Source: Seramator thermalis | GTDB lineage: Bacteria > Bacteroidota > Bacteroidia > Bacteroidales > Dysgonomonadaceae | Reading direction: 5' to 3' | Length of the DNA stretch: 64,000 nt | Assembly (NCBI RefSeq): GCF_004138125.1 | Contig: NZ_RXHS01000002.1 | Span: forward strand, 248,001-312,000 | Shown here: positions 55,801-64,000 of the stretch, one piece after another | How the letters are laid out: every line of letters starts with the position of its first letter | Position numbering within the stretch: position 1 is the stretch's first letter | Translations under genes and position numbers: made by a program | The notes under the pieces: generated by a model | What the model was told of the DNA's origin: nothing | The model's database searches: none | What the model saw: the letters and a program-made list of their open reading frames with translations, nothing else

Positions 55801-57104
55801 GTTTTCAATTCGGGAATTTGCGACTGATGCCGATATGTACCGTTTTTACGGTTGTAGTAAACCAGACCGTAAGTGCCTATTCCTATCCAAATATTGTTAT
55901 CCTGATCAACCAAAAGTGAACGCACCGTTGATGTGGGAACTTGCGGGATGTTGACAGTGAAAGTATGGAAAGGCGTTTTTTCGGTATGGGTGATGAATAC
56001 CCCGCCGCCTATGGTGCCGATCCAGATGTTGTTTTCGTGGTCGCGGATGATGGAATTGATTTCGTCACTCGGAATGCGGTAAAACGATTGGGTGGATTTG
56101 TAATTGATGAAACGTTCGGGATGGTCGTATTCCAGAATACTCAATCCACTACGGGTACCGATCCACAACGCGCCTGTATTGACATCTTCACAGATATCGT
56201 AAACAATATTGTCGGAAAGGCTGAAGCTGTCGTCGGGATTGTTGCGGAAAGTTTGCCAAGAAACCTGCTGCGGATCGCGCGGATTCTTTAGCAATTGCAA
56301 ACCTGCGTCCCATGTTCCTATCCAGATATTTTTTCTACTGTCTTCATAGATCACATGAGCAGAATTGCGTTCGTTCATTTGCGGGTAAGCCACAAAGACT
56401 TGTTTTTTGGAATCGTAGCGGAATAAACCCCTGTTCCATGTACCGATCCAGATATCGCCGGAGGAGTCTTCCAGGAAGGATTTGACGGGACTGTCGGAGA
56501 GTACGCCGTTAGTGCTATTTCTGTTGAGATAGACAAATTCGTTTTGTTTGGGAGAATACCTGAACAATCCTTCGTCGAGTCCAAGCCATATTTCGTCGTT
56601 GCGGGTTACCAGAATGCATGAAACTACGGGATTGGGAATGCCGGGAACAGGTACTCTTTTTATATTTCCTGTTCTTTTGTTCAGAACATTTAAACCGTCT
56701 TGCGTGCCGATCCACAAGTGGTGATCGTGATCTTCGGCCAAACACAGAACATTGTTGTTTGAGAGGGAATTCGGGTTGTTTAGTCGGCGCGTATAGACAC
56801 TGATTTGATAGCCGTCATATTTGCATAGTCCGTATCGGGTGGCAAACCAAATGAATCCGTCTTTATCTTGATATACCTTCTGCACTTCGTTGGTAGGCAG
56901 TCCGTCGGAAGTGGAAAGCTGATTAAACGTTAACGGGGCATGTTTTTTTTGTTCGGCTTGTTCTCTTTGTGCAACCTGTCCTCGTGTTGTTGTATGTTCT
57001 TTTGGAGTAGCTGCATCAATCGCATTTATTCCCTCCATCCAAAGGAAGAGTAGCAAAACGGCACTATATTTTTTTATCGATCGATATCTTAAATAATGCT
57101 TCAT
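52869..57104 (-). CDS. Hybrid two-component sensor/AraC regulator (HTCS)
   Basis: A 1411-residue one-protein sensor. After a signal segment, repeats of the two-component propeller type (DKDGFIWFATRYGLCKYDG, HHLWIGTQDGLNVLNK, NNIWIGTIGGGVFITH) fill residues 50-690. A Y_Y_Y domain (about 700-815) and one membrane helix (828-850) follow. The histidine kinase has NITHEFLTPLTIISAS (His near 889) and the ATPase segment NLISNAAKYTPEDG. The receiver has VVEDNEELL and IISDIMMPEMDG (Asp near 1195). The AraC HTH is last (MGTSKSTLYNKLKSLTGLN). The ATG at 57104 is chosen because the promoter lies above it. It likely controls the nearby glycan genes. Confidence 0.93.
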   Translation of the reverse strand: MKHYLRYRSIKKYSAVLLLFLWMEGINAIDAATPKEHTTTRGQVAQREQAEQKKHAPLTFNQLSTSDGLPTNEVQKVYQDKDGFIWFATRYGLCKYDGYQISVYTRRLNNPNSLSNNNVLCLAEDHDHHLWIGTQDGLNVLNKRTGNIKRVPVPGIPNPVVSCILVTRNDEIWLGLDEGLFRYSPKQNEFVYLNRNSTNGVLSDSPVKSFLEDSSGDIWIGTWNRGLFRYDSKKQVFVAYPQMNERNSAHVIYEDSRKNIWIGTWDAGLQLLKNPRDPQQVSWQTFRNNPDDSFSLSDNIVYDICEDVNTGALWIGTRSGLSILEYDHPERFINYKSTQSFYRIPSDEINSIIRDHENNIWIGTIGGGVFITHTEKTPFHTFTVNIPQVPTSTVRSLLVDQDNNIWIGIGTYGLVYYNRKNGTYRHQSQIPELKTMGYATIYDILQRKNGEILFASYGNGLYSYRKGVPCRQFTYANSSFIKEDRIISLYEDSHANCWIGTQTGVGVLLPDGNGFTLNDLIVEDQNLSQCYVKDILEDPNHNIWLATINYGLIRLTGDFASMQHITCKNYCFEKQNISTNSVLCLHLDKLNRLWAGTENGGLFLYDEKTDSFIGKNPPHNILGDMVGSIEEDREGNLWLGTNKGLIKLSFNPEAELDSFRIYTTADGLQDNFFIPKSSFNHDGELFFGSYKGFIGFSPELIKHAVVESPFFITDIKIFNRSVSDMQEKEREKILEQMPPYTKRLIIPHKYNNFSIEFASLSYRNPELTRYAYKLDGFDKEWQYTDSKRHFAYYNNLSPGNYTFMLKATSQNGIWNNEIQQISVKVLPPFWLTWWAFTLYVVITLTIGWLIYLNIRNRIRLKNKLQLKQMEQAKAEELNQTKLQFFTNITHEFLTPLTIISASVDELKMTTPRSDDIFTVITQNISRLMRLFQQILEFRKAESGNLRLRVSYGNLSDFVRTKTESFRPLIKKKKIHLSFVSNPENISGYFDPDKIDKMLYNLISNAAKYTPEDGFIQVNLAYKNNNRDYVLLSVKDNGCGISAEDQKNLFTRFYEGDYRRFNTTGTGIGLSLTKDLVNLHYGDIRVESEKDKGCTFYLTFPIEKSYFNSSEIEEEPTAVIDEERTNNPAQTTAVSESTDSKNKLQAPTLLVVEDNEELLQLMVRLLGKEYNVLTAENGKEAVSIIENETVELIISDIMMPEMDGIELCRFVKSTIEYSHIPIILLTAKNKEEDKAEAYESGADAFISKPFNLSVLYARIKNLLKNRERMAGDFKNQVFFELKDLNYTSIDKQFIQKAIDCVYRHLDDVEFDQTQFVKEMGTSKSTLYNKLKSLTGLNTSAFIRNIRLKAACKIMEDTQSIRISELAYSVGFNDPKYFSACFKKEFDMLPSEYMEKFTIKNESKGEQVETGKP

Positions 57105-57119
57105 CTCATTCTCTTTTTT

Positions 57120-57127
57120 CAAAAATA
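57120..57127 (-). promoter_or_regulatory. -7 element of the hybrid sensor gene
   Basis: Minus-strand TATTTTTG matches TAnnTTTG 15 bases upstream of the ATG at 57104. The leader would be short. A weak -33 match lies near 57147-57151. Confidence 0.5.
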
Positions 57128-57488
57128 GTAACTTTCGTATGAATAACGAAATGTAATGCAATTTTTAACGTGATTTTGAGTAGTTGTTATTTTATTTAAA
57201 ATGAACAACTTGTCTCAAATTCTTCCTTTTTGAATGATAAATGGAGTAAAAGTTTATTATGAATATATAATTTTGAAAACGAAAAATTTTATAATATTTT
57301 AATGCAAATGAAAGAGATATCGGAGAAAGGAGGTGGTTAACAAGAAAATCAATCATAATATGAAACTCACAAACAATGTAATGAGAAGCAATTGAGAGAT
57401 AAGTGTGAATGGTTCACATTTATGAAATTCAAGTTGAGTAAACTATTTATTATCAAATTCCGGTTAACAAAATATTAATTTTAAAAAC
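57128..57488. other. Divergent intergenic region between the hybrid sensor and second susC
   Basis: About 360 AT-rich bases. It holds a possible plus-strand -7 element (TAATTTTG, 57268-57275) and the 6-3-6 palindrome at 57404. No gene, RNA or mobile element was recognised. Confidence 0.4.
57404..57418. promoter_or_regulatory. Palindrome upstream of the second susC
   Basis: TGTGAA, TGG and TTCACA form a perfect 6-3-6 inverted repeat 70 bases upstream of the susC ATG. It may bind a regulator. The GTTCACATTTATGAAATTC surrounding it shares the GTTCAC word with the direct repeat before the first susC. Confidence 0.4.
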
Positions 57489-60400
57489 ATGAAAATGAAA
57501 AAAAAGATTTCATTAAATTTGACAAAAGGGATAGTATTCGTTTTTCTATGGATGATTTCCCTTACAATGTTTGCCCAAGAACTTACCGTTCGAGGTTCGG
57601 TAAAAGATATGAAGGGCGAACCGCTTATCGGTGTTACTGTTCGGATTGAAGGCACTACTATCGGAACAATAACCGATCTGGACGGCTTTTTTATCTTATC
57701 CAATGTTCCTGGAGATGCCACGCTGGAAATTTCTTATGTGGGAATGAAAACGCAACGCATACCGGTGAATGGCAGGACTGCTATAGATGTGGTAATGGAA
57801 GAAGAACCCGAGATGTTGGAAGAAGTGGTTGTAGTGGGATTTGGCACACAGAAAAAAGTGAATTTAACGGGAGCGGTTAGTACGGCAAGTTCCAAGGATA
57901 TCGAATCGAGACCGGTAGTTAATGTTACACAAGCATTACAAGGGTTAGTTCCCGGATTAAATATTTCTGCTTCAAATGGAAGTTTGGAGTCGAAACCCTC
58001 TGTTAATATCAGAGGTGTTGCCACAATAGGAGAAGGATCTACAGGGAGTCCATTGGTGTTGATCGATGGGATGGAGGGGGTTTTAAATGCGATTAATCCT
58101 CAAGATATAGAGAATATATCCATATTGAAAGATGCGGCAGCTTCTTCTATTTATGGATCGCGGGCCCCGTTTGGTGTTATATTGGTAACGACAAAGAAAG
58201 CACAAGCAGGGAAAACAGTAATAAATTATAATAATAATTTTAGATGGAATTCCCCTGTCTTAAAGCCTAAAATGATGGATTCTTATACTTTTGCCACTTA
58301 CTTTAATGATGCCTCAATTAATGCCGGATGGAGTCCTCACTTTTCGGAGGAACATCTACAGAGGATAAAAGATTATCAGGAGGGTAAAATTACATCTTCC
58401 ATTATTCCCAATCCGAGTAATCCCCAATATTGGGCTGATGGGTATGCTTATGGTAATGATAATGTAGATTGGTATGATGCCATCTACAAAAGTACCTCTT
58501 ATGCGCAAGAACATAATTTGAGTGCAAGCGGGGGAGTAAATGAGAAAGCGACATTTTATACTTCTTTTAATTATTTGGATCAAAATGGATTGATGAAATT
58601 GTCCAAAGATTTTTATGATCGTTATACGGTATTCGGTAGAATTAATTCTCAATTAACAAGTTGGTTGAATTTGGGATATAATGTACGCTTTTCTCGTGAA
58701 AACTATCAAAGACCGGCCGACATGACCGATGGATTATATAGTGATTTGGCTCGACAAGGTTGGCCAACATTACCCTTGTATGATCCGAACGGTTATTTAT
58801 ACTCATCTCCTTCACCGGCACTGGGATTGGCAACAGGAGGAAAAGACAAAACCAAAACAGATAATATTTATCATCAAGGATATTTGGTCTTGGAACCTAT
58901 AAAAAATTGGATTGTCAACATCAACTTAAATTATAGAATAACGACTGCAGAAAGACATTGGGATTCACAAAGAACATACAATCATGATGTTAATGGAAAT
59001 CCTTATGTTTATAAAAGCAGTTCAAATGTTCATGAGGATTATTTCAATGACGATTATTTCAATATTAATGCTTACACAGAATATAGTTTTTCTTTAAAGG
59101 ATAGTCATCATTTTAAATTGATGGCCGGAGTTCAAGCAGAAGATTTGAAGAGAAAAGTTTTTGGAGTGCAACGAGACGGCATAATTGTGCCTTCTCTTCC
59201 TGAGCTAGATTTGACTTCAGGGCTTGACTATAACGGGAATCCGGTTACTCCTTCCGTGAATGGATCAAGGGATTCATGGAGTACTGCCGGTTATTTTAGC
59301 AGGATCAATTACGATTATGAAAACAAGTATTTGGCTGAAATTAATTTAAGATATGATGGTACTTCACGATTTCGAAAAGATAAAAGATGGAATTTATTTC
59401 CTTCTTTTTCGCTAGGATGGAATATGGCGCAAGAAAATTTTTGGGAATCATTATATGATACCATTAATTTATTCAAATTAAGAGTTTCATATGGGGAATT
59501 AGGAAATCAAAATACCTCAAATTGGTACCCCACTTACCAAGTCATGCCTGTTTATTCGAATGAGGGGAGTTGGTTGCAAAATGGCAGACGTCCTAATACT
59601 GCATATGTCCCGTCGTTAATAAGTTCGACTATGGGTTGGGAGAAAGTGAAAAATTGGAATATGGGTTTTGATTTTGGATTTTTTAATCAACGTTTGAGGG
59701 GATCGTTTGATTATTTTGTAAGGGAAACAAAAAATATGATTGGTCCTGCACAAGAATTGCCTGTAATACTTGGTATTGATGTTCCTAAAACGAATAATAC
59801 AGACTTGGAAACCTATGGTTTTGATTTTGAAATAAGTTGGAATGATCGTTTGAACAACGGGTTGGGTTACAGTGCTAAATTACTTTTATCTGACTCACAA
59901 ACAAAAATAACGAGGTATCCGAATCCCACGAATACGTTAAGCAAATATATTGAAGGACGGAAATTGGGAGAAATATGGGGATATGAAACTATAGGAATAG
60001 CGAAAACTGATGAGGAAATGCAAGCCCATTTGGCTTCATTACCAAAGGGCGGGCAAAATTCACTTGGAGCTGACTGGAAGTCCGGTGATATTATGTATAA
60101 AGATTTGAATAATGATGGAAAGATTGATAATGGTGCTTATACAGTCGATAATCATGGAGACATAAAGGTTATTGGGAATAACACTCCTCGTTATCTTTTT
60201 GGACTCGATTTTTCTGCTGATTGGAAAGGTTTCGATTTCAGAGCTTTTTTCCAGGGAGTACTAAAAAGAGATTATTGGCAGGGGAGTTATTATTTTTGGG
60301 GGGTTACAGATAACAAATGGTGGTCGGCAGGACTGGTACCCCACGTTGATTATTTCAGAGATAAACCATCCAATGAGTTGGATGTGAATATAGATGCTTA

Positions 60401-60698
60401 TTACCCACGCCCTATATTCGGTACTGGCAAAAATCAGCAAGTACAAACAAGGTATTTGCAAGACGCTTCCTATATTCGATTAAAAAACCTGCAATTGGGA
60501 TACACTTTACCCGCTTCTTTATTAAGTAAGGTGAATCTAAACAGGATAAGGGTTTTTGTTTCTGGTGAGAATTTATGGACAGGAACAAAGATGGCAGAAA
60601 TGTTTGACCCGGAAACAGTGAGTGGCGGAGTAGACGGAAATGGGAATGCTTATCCTCTATCAAAAGTGTTTTCATTCGGATTAAGTATAACTCTTTAA
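57489..60698 (+). CDS. SusC/RagA-type TonB-linked outer-membrane transporter (second copy)
   Basis: A 1069-residue SusC-type receptor. A signal peptide (IVFVFLWMISLTMFAQ) precedes a carboxypeptidase-like domain (VRGSVKDMKGEPLIGVTVRI). The TonB box is LEEVVVVGFGTQKKVN, then the plug (ISILKDAAASSIYGSRAPFG). The barrel ends FSFGLSITL. It is clearly different in sequence from the copy at 33246. It pairs with the SusD gene 12 bases on. AT-rich (roughly 38% GC), in contrast to the divergent sensor gene. An ATG two codons in could also serve. Confidence 0.95.
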   Translation: MKMKKKISLNLTKGIVFVFLWMISLTMFAQELTVRGSVKDMKGEPLIGVTVRIEGTTIGTITDLDGFFILSNVPGDATLEISYVGMKTQRIPVNGRTAIDVVMEEEPEMLEEVVVVGFGTQKKVNLTGAVSTASSKDIESRPVVNVTQALQGLVPGLNISASNGSLESKPSVNIRGVATIGEGSTGSPLVLIDGMEGVLNAINPQDIENISILKDAAASSIYGSRAPFGVILVTTKKAQAGKTVINYNNNFRWNSPVLKPKMMDSYTFATYFNDASINAGWSPHFSEEHLQRIKDYQEGKITSSIIPNPSNPQYWADGYAYGNDNVDWYDAIYKSTSYAQEHNLSASGGVNEKATFYTSFNYLDQNGLMKLSKDFYDRYTVFGRINSQLTSWLNLGYNVRFSRENYQRPADMTDGLYSDLARQGWPTLPLYDPNGYLYSSPSPALGLATGGKDKTKTDNIYHQGYLVLEPIKNWIVNINLNYRITTAERHWDSQRTYNHDVNGNPYVYKSSSNVHEDYFNDDYFNINAYTEYSFSLKDSHHFKLMAGVQAEDLKRKVFGVQRDGIIVPSLPELDLTSGLDYNGNPVTPSVNGSRDSWSTAGYFSRINYDYENKYLAEINLRYDGTSRFRKDKRWNLFPSFSLGWNMAQENFWESLYDTINLFKLRVSYGELGNQNTSNWYPTYQVMPVYSNEGSWLQNGRRPNTAYVPSLISSTMGWEKVKNWNMGFDFGFFNQRLRGSFDYFVRETKNMIGPAQELPVILGIDVPKTNNTDLETYGFDFEISWNDRLNNGLGYSAKLLLSDSQTKITRYPNPTNTLSKYIEGRKLGEIWGYETIGIAKTDEEMQAHLASLPKGGQNSLGADWKSGDIMYKDLNNDGKIDNGAYTVDNHGDIKVIGNNTPRYLFGLDFSADWKGFDFRAFFQGVLKRDYWQGSYYFWGVTDNKWWSAGLVPHVDYFRDKPSNELDVNIDAYYPRPIFGTGKNQQVQTRYLQDASYIRLKNLQLGYTLPASLLSKVNLNRIRVFVSGENLWTGTKMAEMFDPETVSGGVDGNGNAYPLSKVFSFGLSITL

Positions 60699-60710
60699 AA
60701 TTTTTTTCTT

Positions 60711-62717
60711 ATGAAACTTTTAAATATAAATAGACACCTTTTAGGTATATTTTTGACGATTTGTTTTTTTTCATGCGATGATTTTTTGGATAAAGAACCG
60801 TTAAGTAAAATTACTCCGGAAAATTATTTAAATGAAGAATCTCAGTTGGCAGCCTATGCGAATGGATTATATACCAACATATTACCATCGCATGGTAATT
60901 GGAGTTACGGAACGTTTGGAATAGATCAACATACCGATAATCAAGCATATATAACTTACGATAATCGCTATGTTCCCGGTCAGTGGAAAGTGGGGCAAAC
61001 TGGTGGAGATTGGTATTTCAACTATATTTATAGCTGCAACTATTTTTTGAGTATAGTTCTTCCCAAATACAATTCAAAAGGGATAAGTGGCTCTGATGTT
61101 AAAATAAAGCATTATATTGGGGAAATTTATTTTCTTAGAGCATATGAATATTTCAAGAGATATCAGGAGTTCGGAGATTTTCCTATAATAACTGAGCCGT
61201 TGCCGGATCAATTAGAGCCGTTAGTTGAAGCAAGTAAAAGAAGTCCCAGAAACGAAGTTGCTCGATTTATTTTAAGCGATCTGGATAAAGCAATTGAATT
61301 ATTGTCTACGAACATCGATGGCAGAAAAACCAGAATAACAAAAGATGTTGCCCTGTTGCTGAAATCAAGAGTTGCTTTGTTTGAGGGAACATGGCTGAAA
61401 TATTTCAAGGGTACTGCTTTTGTTCCTAACGGTGAAGGTTGGCCTGGTAAGGATAAAGATTATAATGCAAATTATTCTTATCCATCGGGTGATATCGATA
61501 GTGAAATAGATTATTTTTTACAAGAATCGATGAATGCTGCCAAGCAAGTTGCGGATAAATATATTAATAATTTAACTGTTAATACCGGAGAAGTTCAACA
61601 GTCTGCGACCGATCCGGTTAATCCCTACATGGATATGTTTGGATCGGTTGATTTATCCGGTTACGACGAGGTTCTTTTGTGGCGTGAATATAGTAAGGGG
61701 CTTGGTATTACTCATTGTGTTGTTGTTGCTGCACAATTTGGAGATTACGGTGTTGGGGTTACGAGAGGTTTGGTTGAGAGCTTTTTGATGAAAAATGGTT
61801 TGCCTATATATGCCAACAACAGTGGATACAAAGGGGATGATAATATAGCTAATGTTAGAAAAGATAGGGATCCCCGATTATCGCTCTTTTTAAAGGAACC
61901 CGGACAAAAAAACATCATTTATGAATCAACAGAAGGTGATCATGCAGTTCCTATTGAACCAGTACCTGATATTACAGCTGCATCAGCAGAAAAAGCTTAT
62001 AGTACAGGGTATGCATTACGAAAGGGTGGTTCATTTTATCAGAATCAGTGTGGAAATGGACAGTCTTATACAGGCTCAATTACTTTTAGAGCCGTTGAAG
62101 CTTTGTTAAATTATATTGAAGCTTGCTATGAAAAAAACGGAACCATTGATTCTAAAGCTGATGAATATTGGAGAGCAATTCGTACTCGAGCTGGAGTGGA
62201 TCCCGATTATAGCAAGACTATCACTGCAACAGATATGAGCAAAGAAGCACTCAACGATTGGGGGGCTTATTCAAAAGGGGTTTTATTAAACCCGACTTTA
62301 TATAACATTAGGAGGGAACGCCGCAATGAGCTTATGGCAGAAGGGCTCAGATATATGGATTTGCGTCGTTGGAGAGCGATGGATCAAATGATCAATAATC
62401 CTTATCATATAGAAGGAATAAAGATTTGGGGTGAAATGCAAAATTGGTATAAAAATGATGATGGTTCATCTCAGTTGATTTACGGGACAGATAAAGCTAA
62501 TGTTTCATCTCCCGAAAGGAGTATGTATTTACGACCATATGAAAAAGTATCTACTTCGTTGGTATACAATGGATATAAATGGTCTATGGCACATTATTTG
62601 CGACCTATTGCTGTTCAGCATTTCCTTATTACTGCATCGGATGGGAAAACAGTATCGACTTCACCGATTTATCAAAATCCGGGTTGGCCTACAGTTGCAG
62701 GAGAAGGTGCAAAATGA
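60711..62717 (+). CDS. SusD/RagB-type glycan-binding lipoprotein (second copy)
   Basis: A 668-residue SusD-like lipoprotein. The lipobox is ICFFSC (Cys near residue 22), followed by DDFLDKEPLSKITPENYLNE. Family helices include IYFLRAYEYFKRYQEFGDFPIITEP and ALLNYIEACYEKNG. The C-terminus has NIRRERRNELMAEGLRYMDLRRWRA. It binds glycan for the adjacent SusC. At 668 residues it is at the long end of the family. Confidence 0.94.
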   Translation: MKLLNINRHLLGIFLTICFFSCDDFLDKEPLSKITPENYLNEESQLAAYANGLYTNILPSHGNWSYGTFGIDQHTDNQAYITYDNRYVPGQWKVGQTGGDWYFNYIYSCNYFLSIVLPKYNSKGISGSDVKIKHYIGEIYFLRAYEYFKRYQEFGDFPIITEPLPDQLEPLVEASKRSPRNEVARFILSDLDKAIELLSTNIDGRKTRITKDVALLLKSRVALFEGTWLKYFKGTAFVPNGEGWPGKDKDYNANYSYPSGDIDSEIDYFLQESMNAAKQVADKYINNLTVNTGEVQQSATDPVNPYMDMFGSVDLSGYDEVLLWREYSKGLGITHCVVVAAQFGDYGVGVTRGLVESFLMKNGLPIYANNSGYKGDDNIANVRKDRDPRLSLFLKEPGQKNIIYESTEGDHAVPIEPVPDITAASAEKAYSTGYALRKGGSFYQNQCGNGQSYTGSITFRAVEALLNYIEACYEKNGTIDSKADEYWRAIRTRAGVDPDYSKTITATDMSKEALNDWGAYSKGVLLNPTLYNIRRERRNELMAEGLRYMDLRRWRAMDQMINNPYHIEGIKIWGEMQNWYKNDDGSSQLIYGTDKANVSSPERSMYLRPYEKVSTSLVYNGYKWSMAHYLRPIAVQHFLITASDGKTVSTSPIYQNPGWPTVAGEGAK

Positions 62718-62745
62718 TTTTAACAAGAATAAGTCATAATAATTA

Positions 62746-64000
62746 ATGTTTCGACGAAATTTTATTAAGGCAATGGGAATGACGGCAGCAGCAGGTATGC
62801 TGCCGTCATATGCTCATGCCGCAAATGAAGGAAAGGAAAAGATTTTTTCAACGCATGTTCCCGGATCGGATCGTGAATATTTGTGGAAATTGCTCGCCGC
62901 TATGGCGACACCGGTACTGGAAAGTATGTCGAAAGGCGAACTTCACAAGAAAATGCAGGTTGAGGTGAGCCCCACATGGGATGGCAGGGATAAGAAGGTG
63001 GCTTACCTGGAGTGTTTCGGTCGGCTGATGGATGGTCTTGCTCCATGGTTGACATTACCCGATGACGATTCCGAGGAAGGGAAAGTCCGAGAAAAACTTC
63101 GCGAACAGGCCTTAATGAGCTATGTTCATGCGGTGGATCCGAAAAGTCCCGATTATTTGCTTTGGAGAAAAGAAGGGCAGCCGCTGGTGGATTCGGCTTT
63201 CTTTTCGAGTGCGCTGCTAAGGGCACCGAAACACTTGTGGGAACCGTTGGACAAAACCACAAAAGAGCGAATCGTGACGGAATTGAAATTGTTACGTCGC
63301 GTGAAACCGCCGTATTCAAACTGGTTGCTTTTTGCAGCCATGAATGAGGTTTTTTTGTTGTCGGTGGGCGAAGATTATGATCCGATGCGTGTGGATTTGG
63401 CAGTAAAGAAAATCAACGAATGGTATGTTGGCGACGGTTGGTATGCAGACGGGGAAAGATTCCATTTCGATTATTACAATTCGTTTGTAATACAGCCCAT
63501 GTTGCTGAAGGTGACCGAAGTAATGGCTCAGACAAACCAATCGGGGAAAGGGGTATATGAGCAGGCATTGAGAAGGATACAGCGGTATTGTGAACACTTG
63601 GAGCGTCTTGTTTCGCCTGAGGGAACGTTTCCACCTATCGGCCGATCGTTGACCTATCGTACCGGTGCTTTTCAGCCATTGGCATTGCTTGCTTTACGAA
63701 AGCAATTGCCCGAGAAATTGTCGGAAGGGCAGGTAAGAGCTGCGTTGGTTGCTGTGCATCAACGTATTTTCAGTAATCCTACCAATTTCAACGAAGATGG
63801 ATTCCTGACGATCGGTTTTGCCGGACATCAGCCTGAATTGGGTGACAGCTACAGCAACAACGGGAGCATGTATCTCACTTCGGAAAGTTTTTTACCGTTG
63901 GGTTTGCCCGTCAATGATGTTTTTTGGACGGCAAAGACTGAAGATTGGACAGCGAAAAAGGCTTACAGGAACGACAAATTCAACAAAGATTATCCCGTAA
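62746..64000 (+). CDS. DUF2264 domain protein with twin-arginine-like signal (cut by window edge)
   Basis: The first 418 codons of a DUF2264 protein; the C-terminus is beyond 64000. The start MFRRNFIKAMGMTAAAGMLP carries an RRNFIK sequence like a Tat signal, ending near YAHAAN. The catalytic-domain-like region begins KGELHKKMQVEVSPTWDGRDKKV, and NWLLFAAMNEVFLLSVGEDYDP, then WYVGDGWYADGERFHFDYYNSFV are typical. DUF2264 enzymes act on glycan side chains; some are listed among glycoside hydrolases (GH154), from memory. It sits after susD, 28 bases on, so a role in the same locus is likely. Confidence 0.8.
   Translation, partial: MFRRNFIKAMGMTAAAGMLPSYAHAANEGKEKIFSTHVPGSDREYLWKLLAAMATPVLESMSKGELHKKMQVEVSPTWDGRDKKVAYLECFGRLMDGLAPWLTLPDDDSEEGKVREKLREQALMSYVHAVDPKSPDYLLWRKEGQPLVDSAFFSSALLRAPKHLWEPLDKTTKERIVTELKLLRRVKPPYSNWLLFAAMNEVFLLSVGEDYDPMRVDLAVKKINEWYVGDGWYADGERFHFDYYNSFVIQPMLLKVTEVMAQTNQSGKGVYEQALRRIQRYCEHLERLVSPEGTFPPIGRSLTYRTGAFQPLALLALRKQLPEKLSEGQVRAALVAVHQRIFSNPTNFNEDGFLTIGFAGHQPELGDSYSNNGSMYLTSESFLPLGLPVNDVFWTAKTEDWTAKKAYRNDKFNKDYPV

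Overview
The window is a piece of a Bacteroidales chromosome (phylum Bacteroidota), most like the Dysgonomonadaceae/Porphyromonadaceae. The evidence is SusC/SusD pairs, a hybrid two-component regulator, a KOR/VOR-type ferredoxin oxidoreductase, the rpmB-rpmG-DUF4295-ftsY-rimO gene order, and many promoters of the Bacteroidota form (-7 TAnnTTTG, some with -33 TTTG). The genus is not settled by what can be read here.

Positions 1-32,700 are mostly housekeeping. They start with a minus-strand unit (ECF transporter S component, phosphoribosyltransferase, TonB receptor cut by the window edge). Next come a DUF5009 membrane protein, tadA, a small ribbon-helix-helix-like gene with a tiny coupled ORF, and a plus-strand run: yraN, mmcQ/yjbR, birA, pyrH, frr, rsgA, cls, aroK and an alanine dehydrogenase-like gene. 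A MATE exporter, tRNA-Gly, tRNA-Tyr, ribH and a TPR membrane protein lie on the minus strand. A four-gene cassette at 15,258-19,207 (GT2, duplicated LAB_N membrane protein, ArnT-like GT39, UDP-glucuronate 4-epimerase) looks like a route for adding a lipid-linked sugar, plausibly galacturonate, to lipid A or another periplasmic acceptor. The rpmB-rpmG-DUF4295-ftsY-rimO block follows, ending with a double-HU/transmembrane/LysM protein. Then come sucCD, a nitroreductase, a DUF2520 protein, a KdsC-like phosphatase, the five-gene 2-oxoacid:ferredoxin oxidoreductase operon with an unannotated 53-residue membrane peptide, a DEAD-box helicase and tRNA-Ser.

Positions 33,200-64,000 form an accessory locus for arabinose-containing polysaccharide. 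It holds susC-susD-DUF3823-GH43; then an arabinose operon (SSS symporter, araD, araA, araB) behind a promoter carrying a perfect 6-5-6 palindrome; then GH127, GH97 and GH51 enzymes. A convergent hybrid two-component sensor follows, then a second susC-susD and a DUF2264 protein that runs off the window. The expected flow is outer-membrane capture and endo-cleavage by the SusCD/GH43 proteins, periplasmic trimming by GH51, GH127 and GH97, import of L-arabinose, then AraA, AraB and AraD to D-xylulose 5-phosphate. Base composition in this part is a mosaic: most of araB, GH97, GH51 and the sensor are GC-rich, while both susCD pairs, araD and araA are AT-rich. This points to assembly from different sources.

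No CRISPR array, insertion sequence, prophage or rRNA gene was seen.
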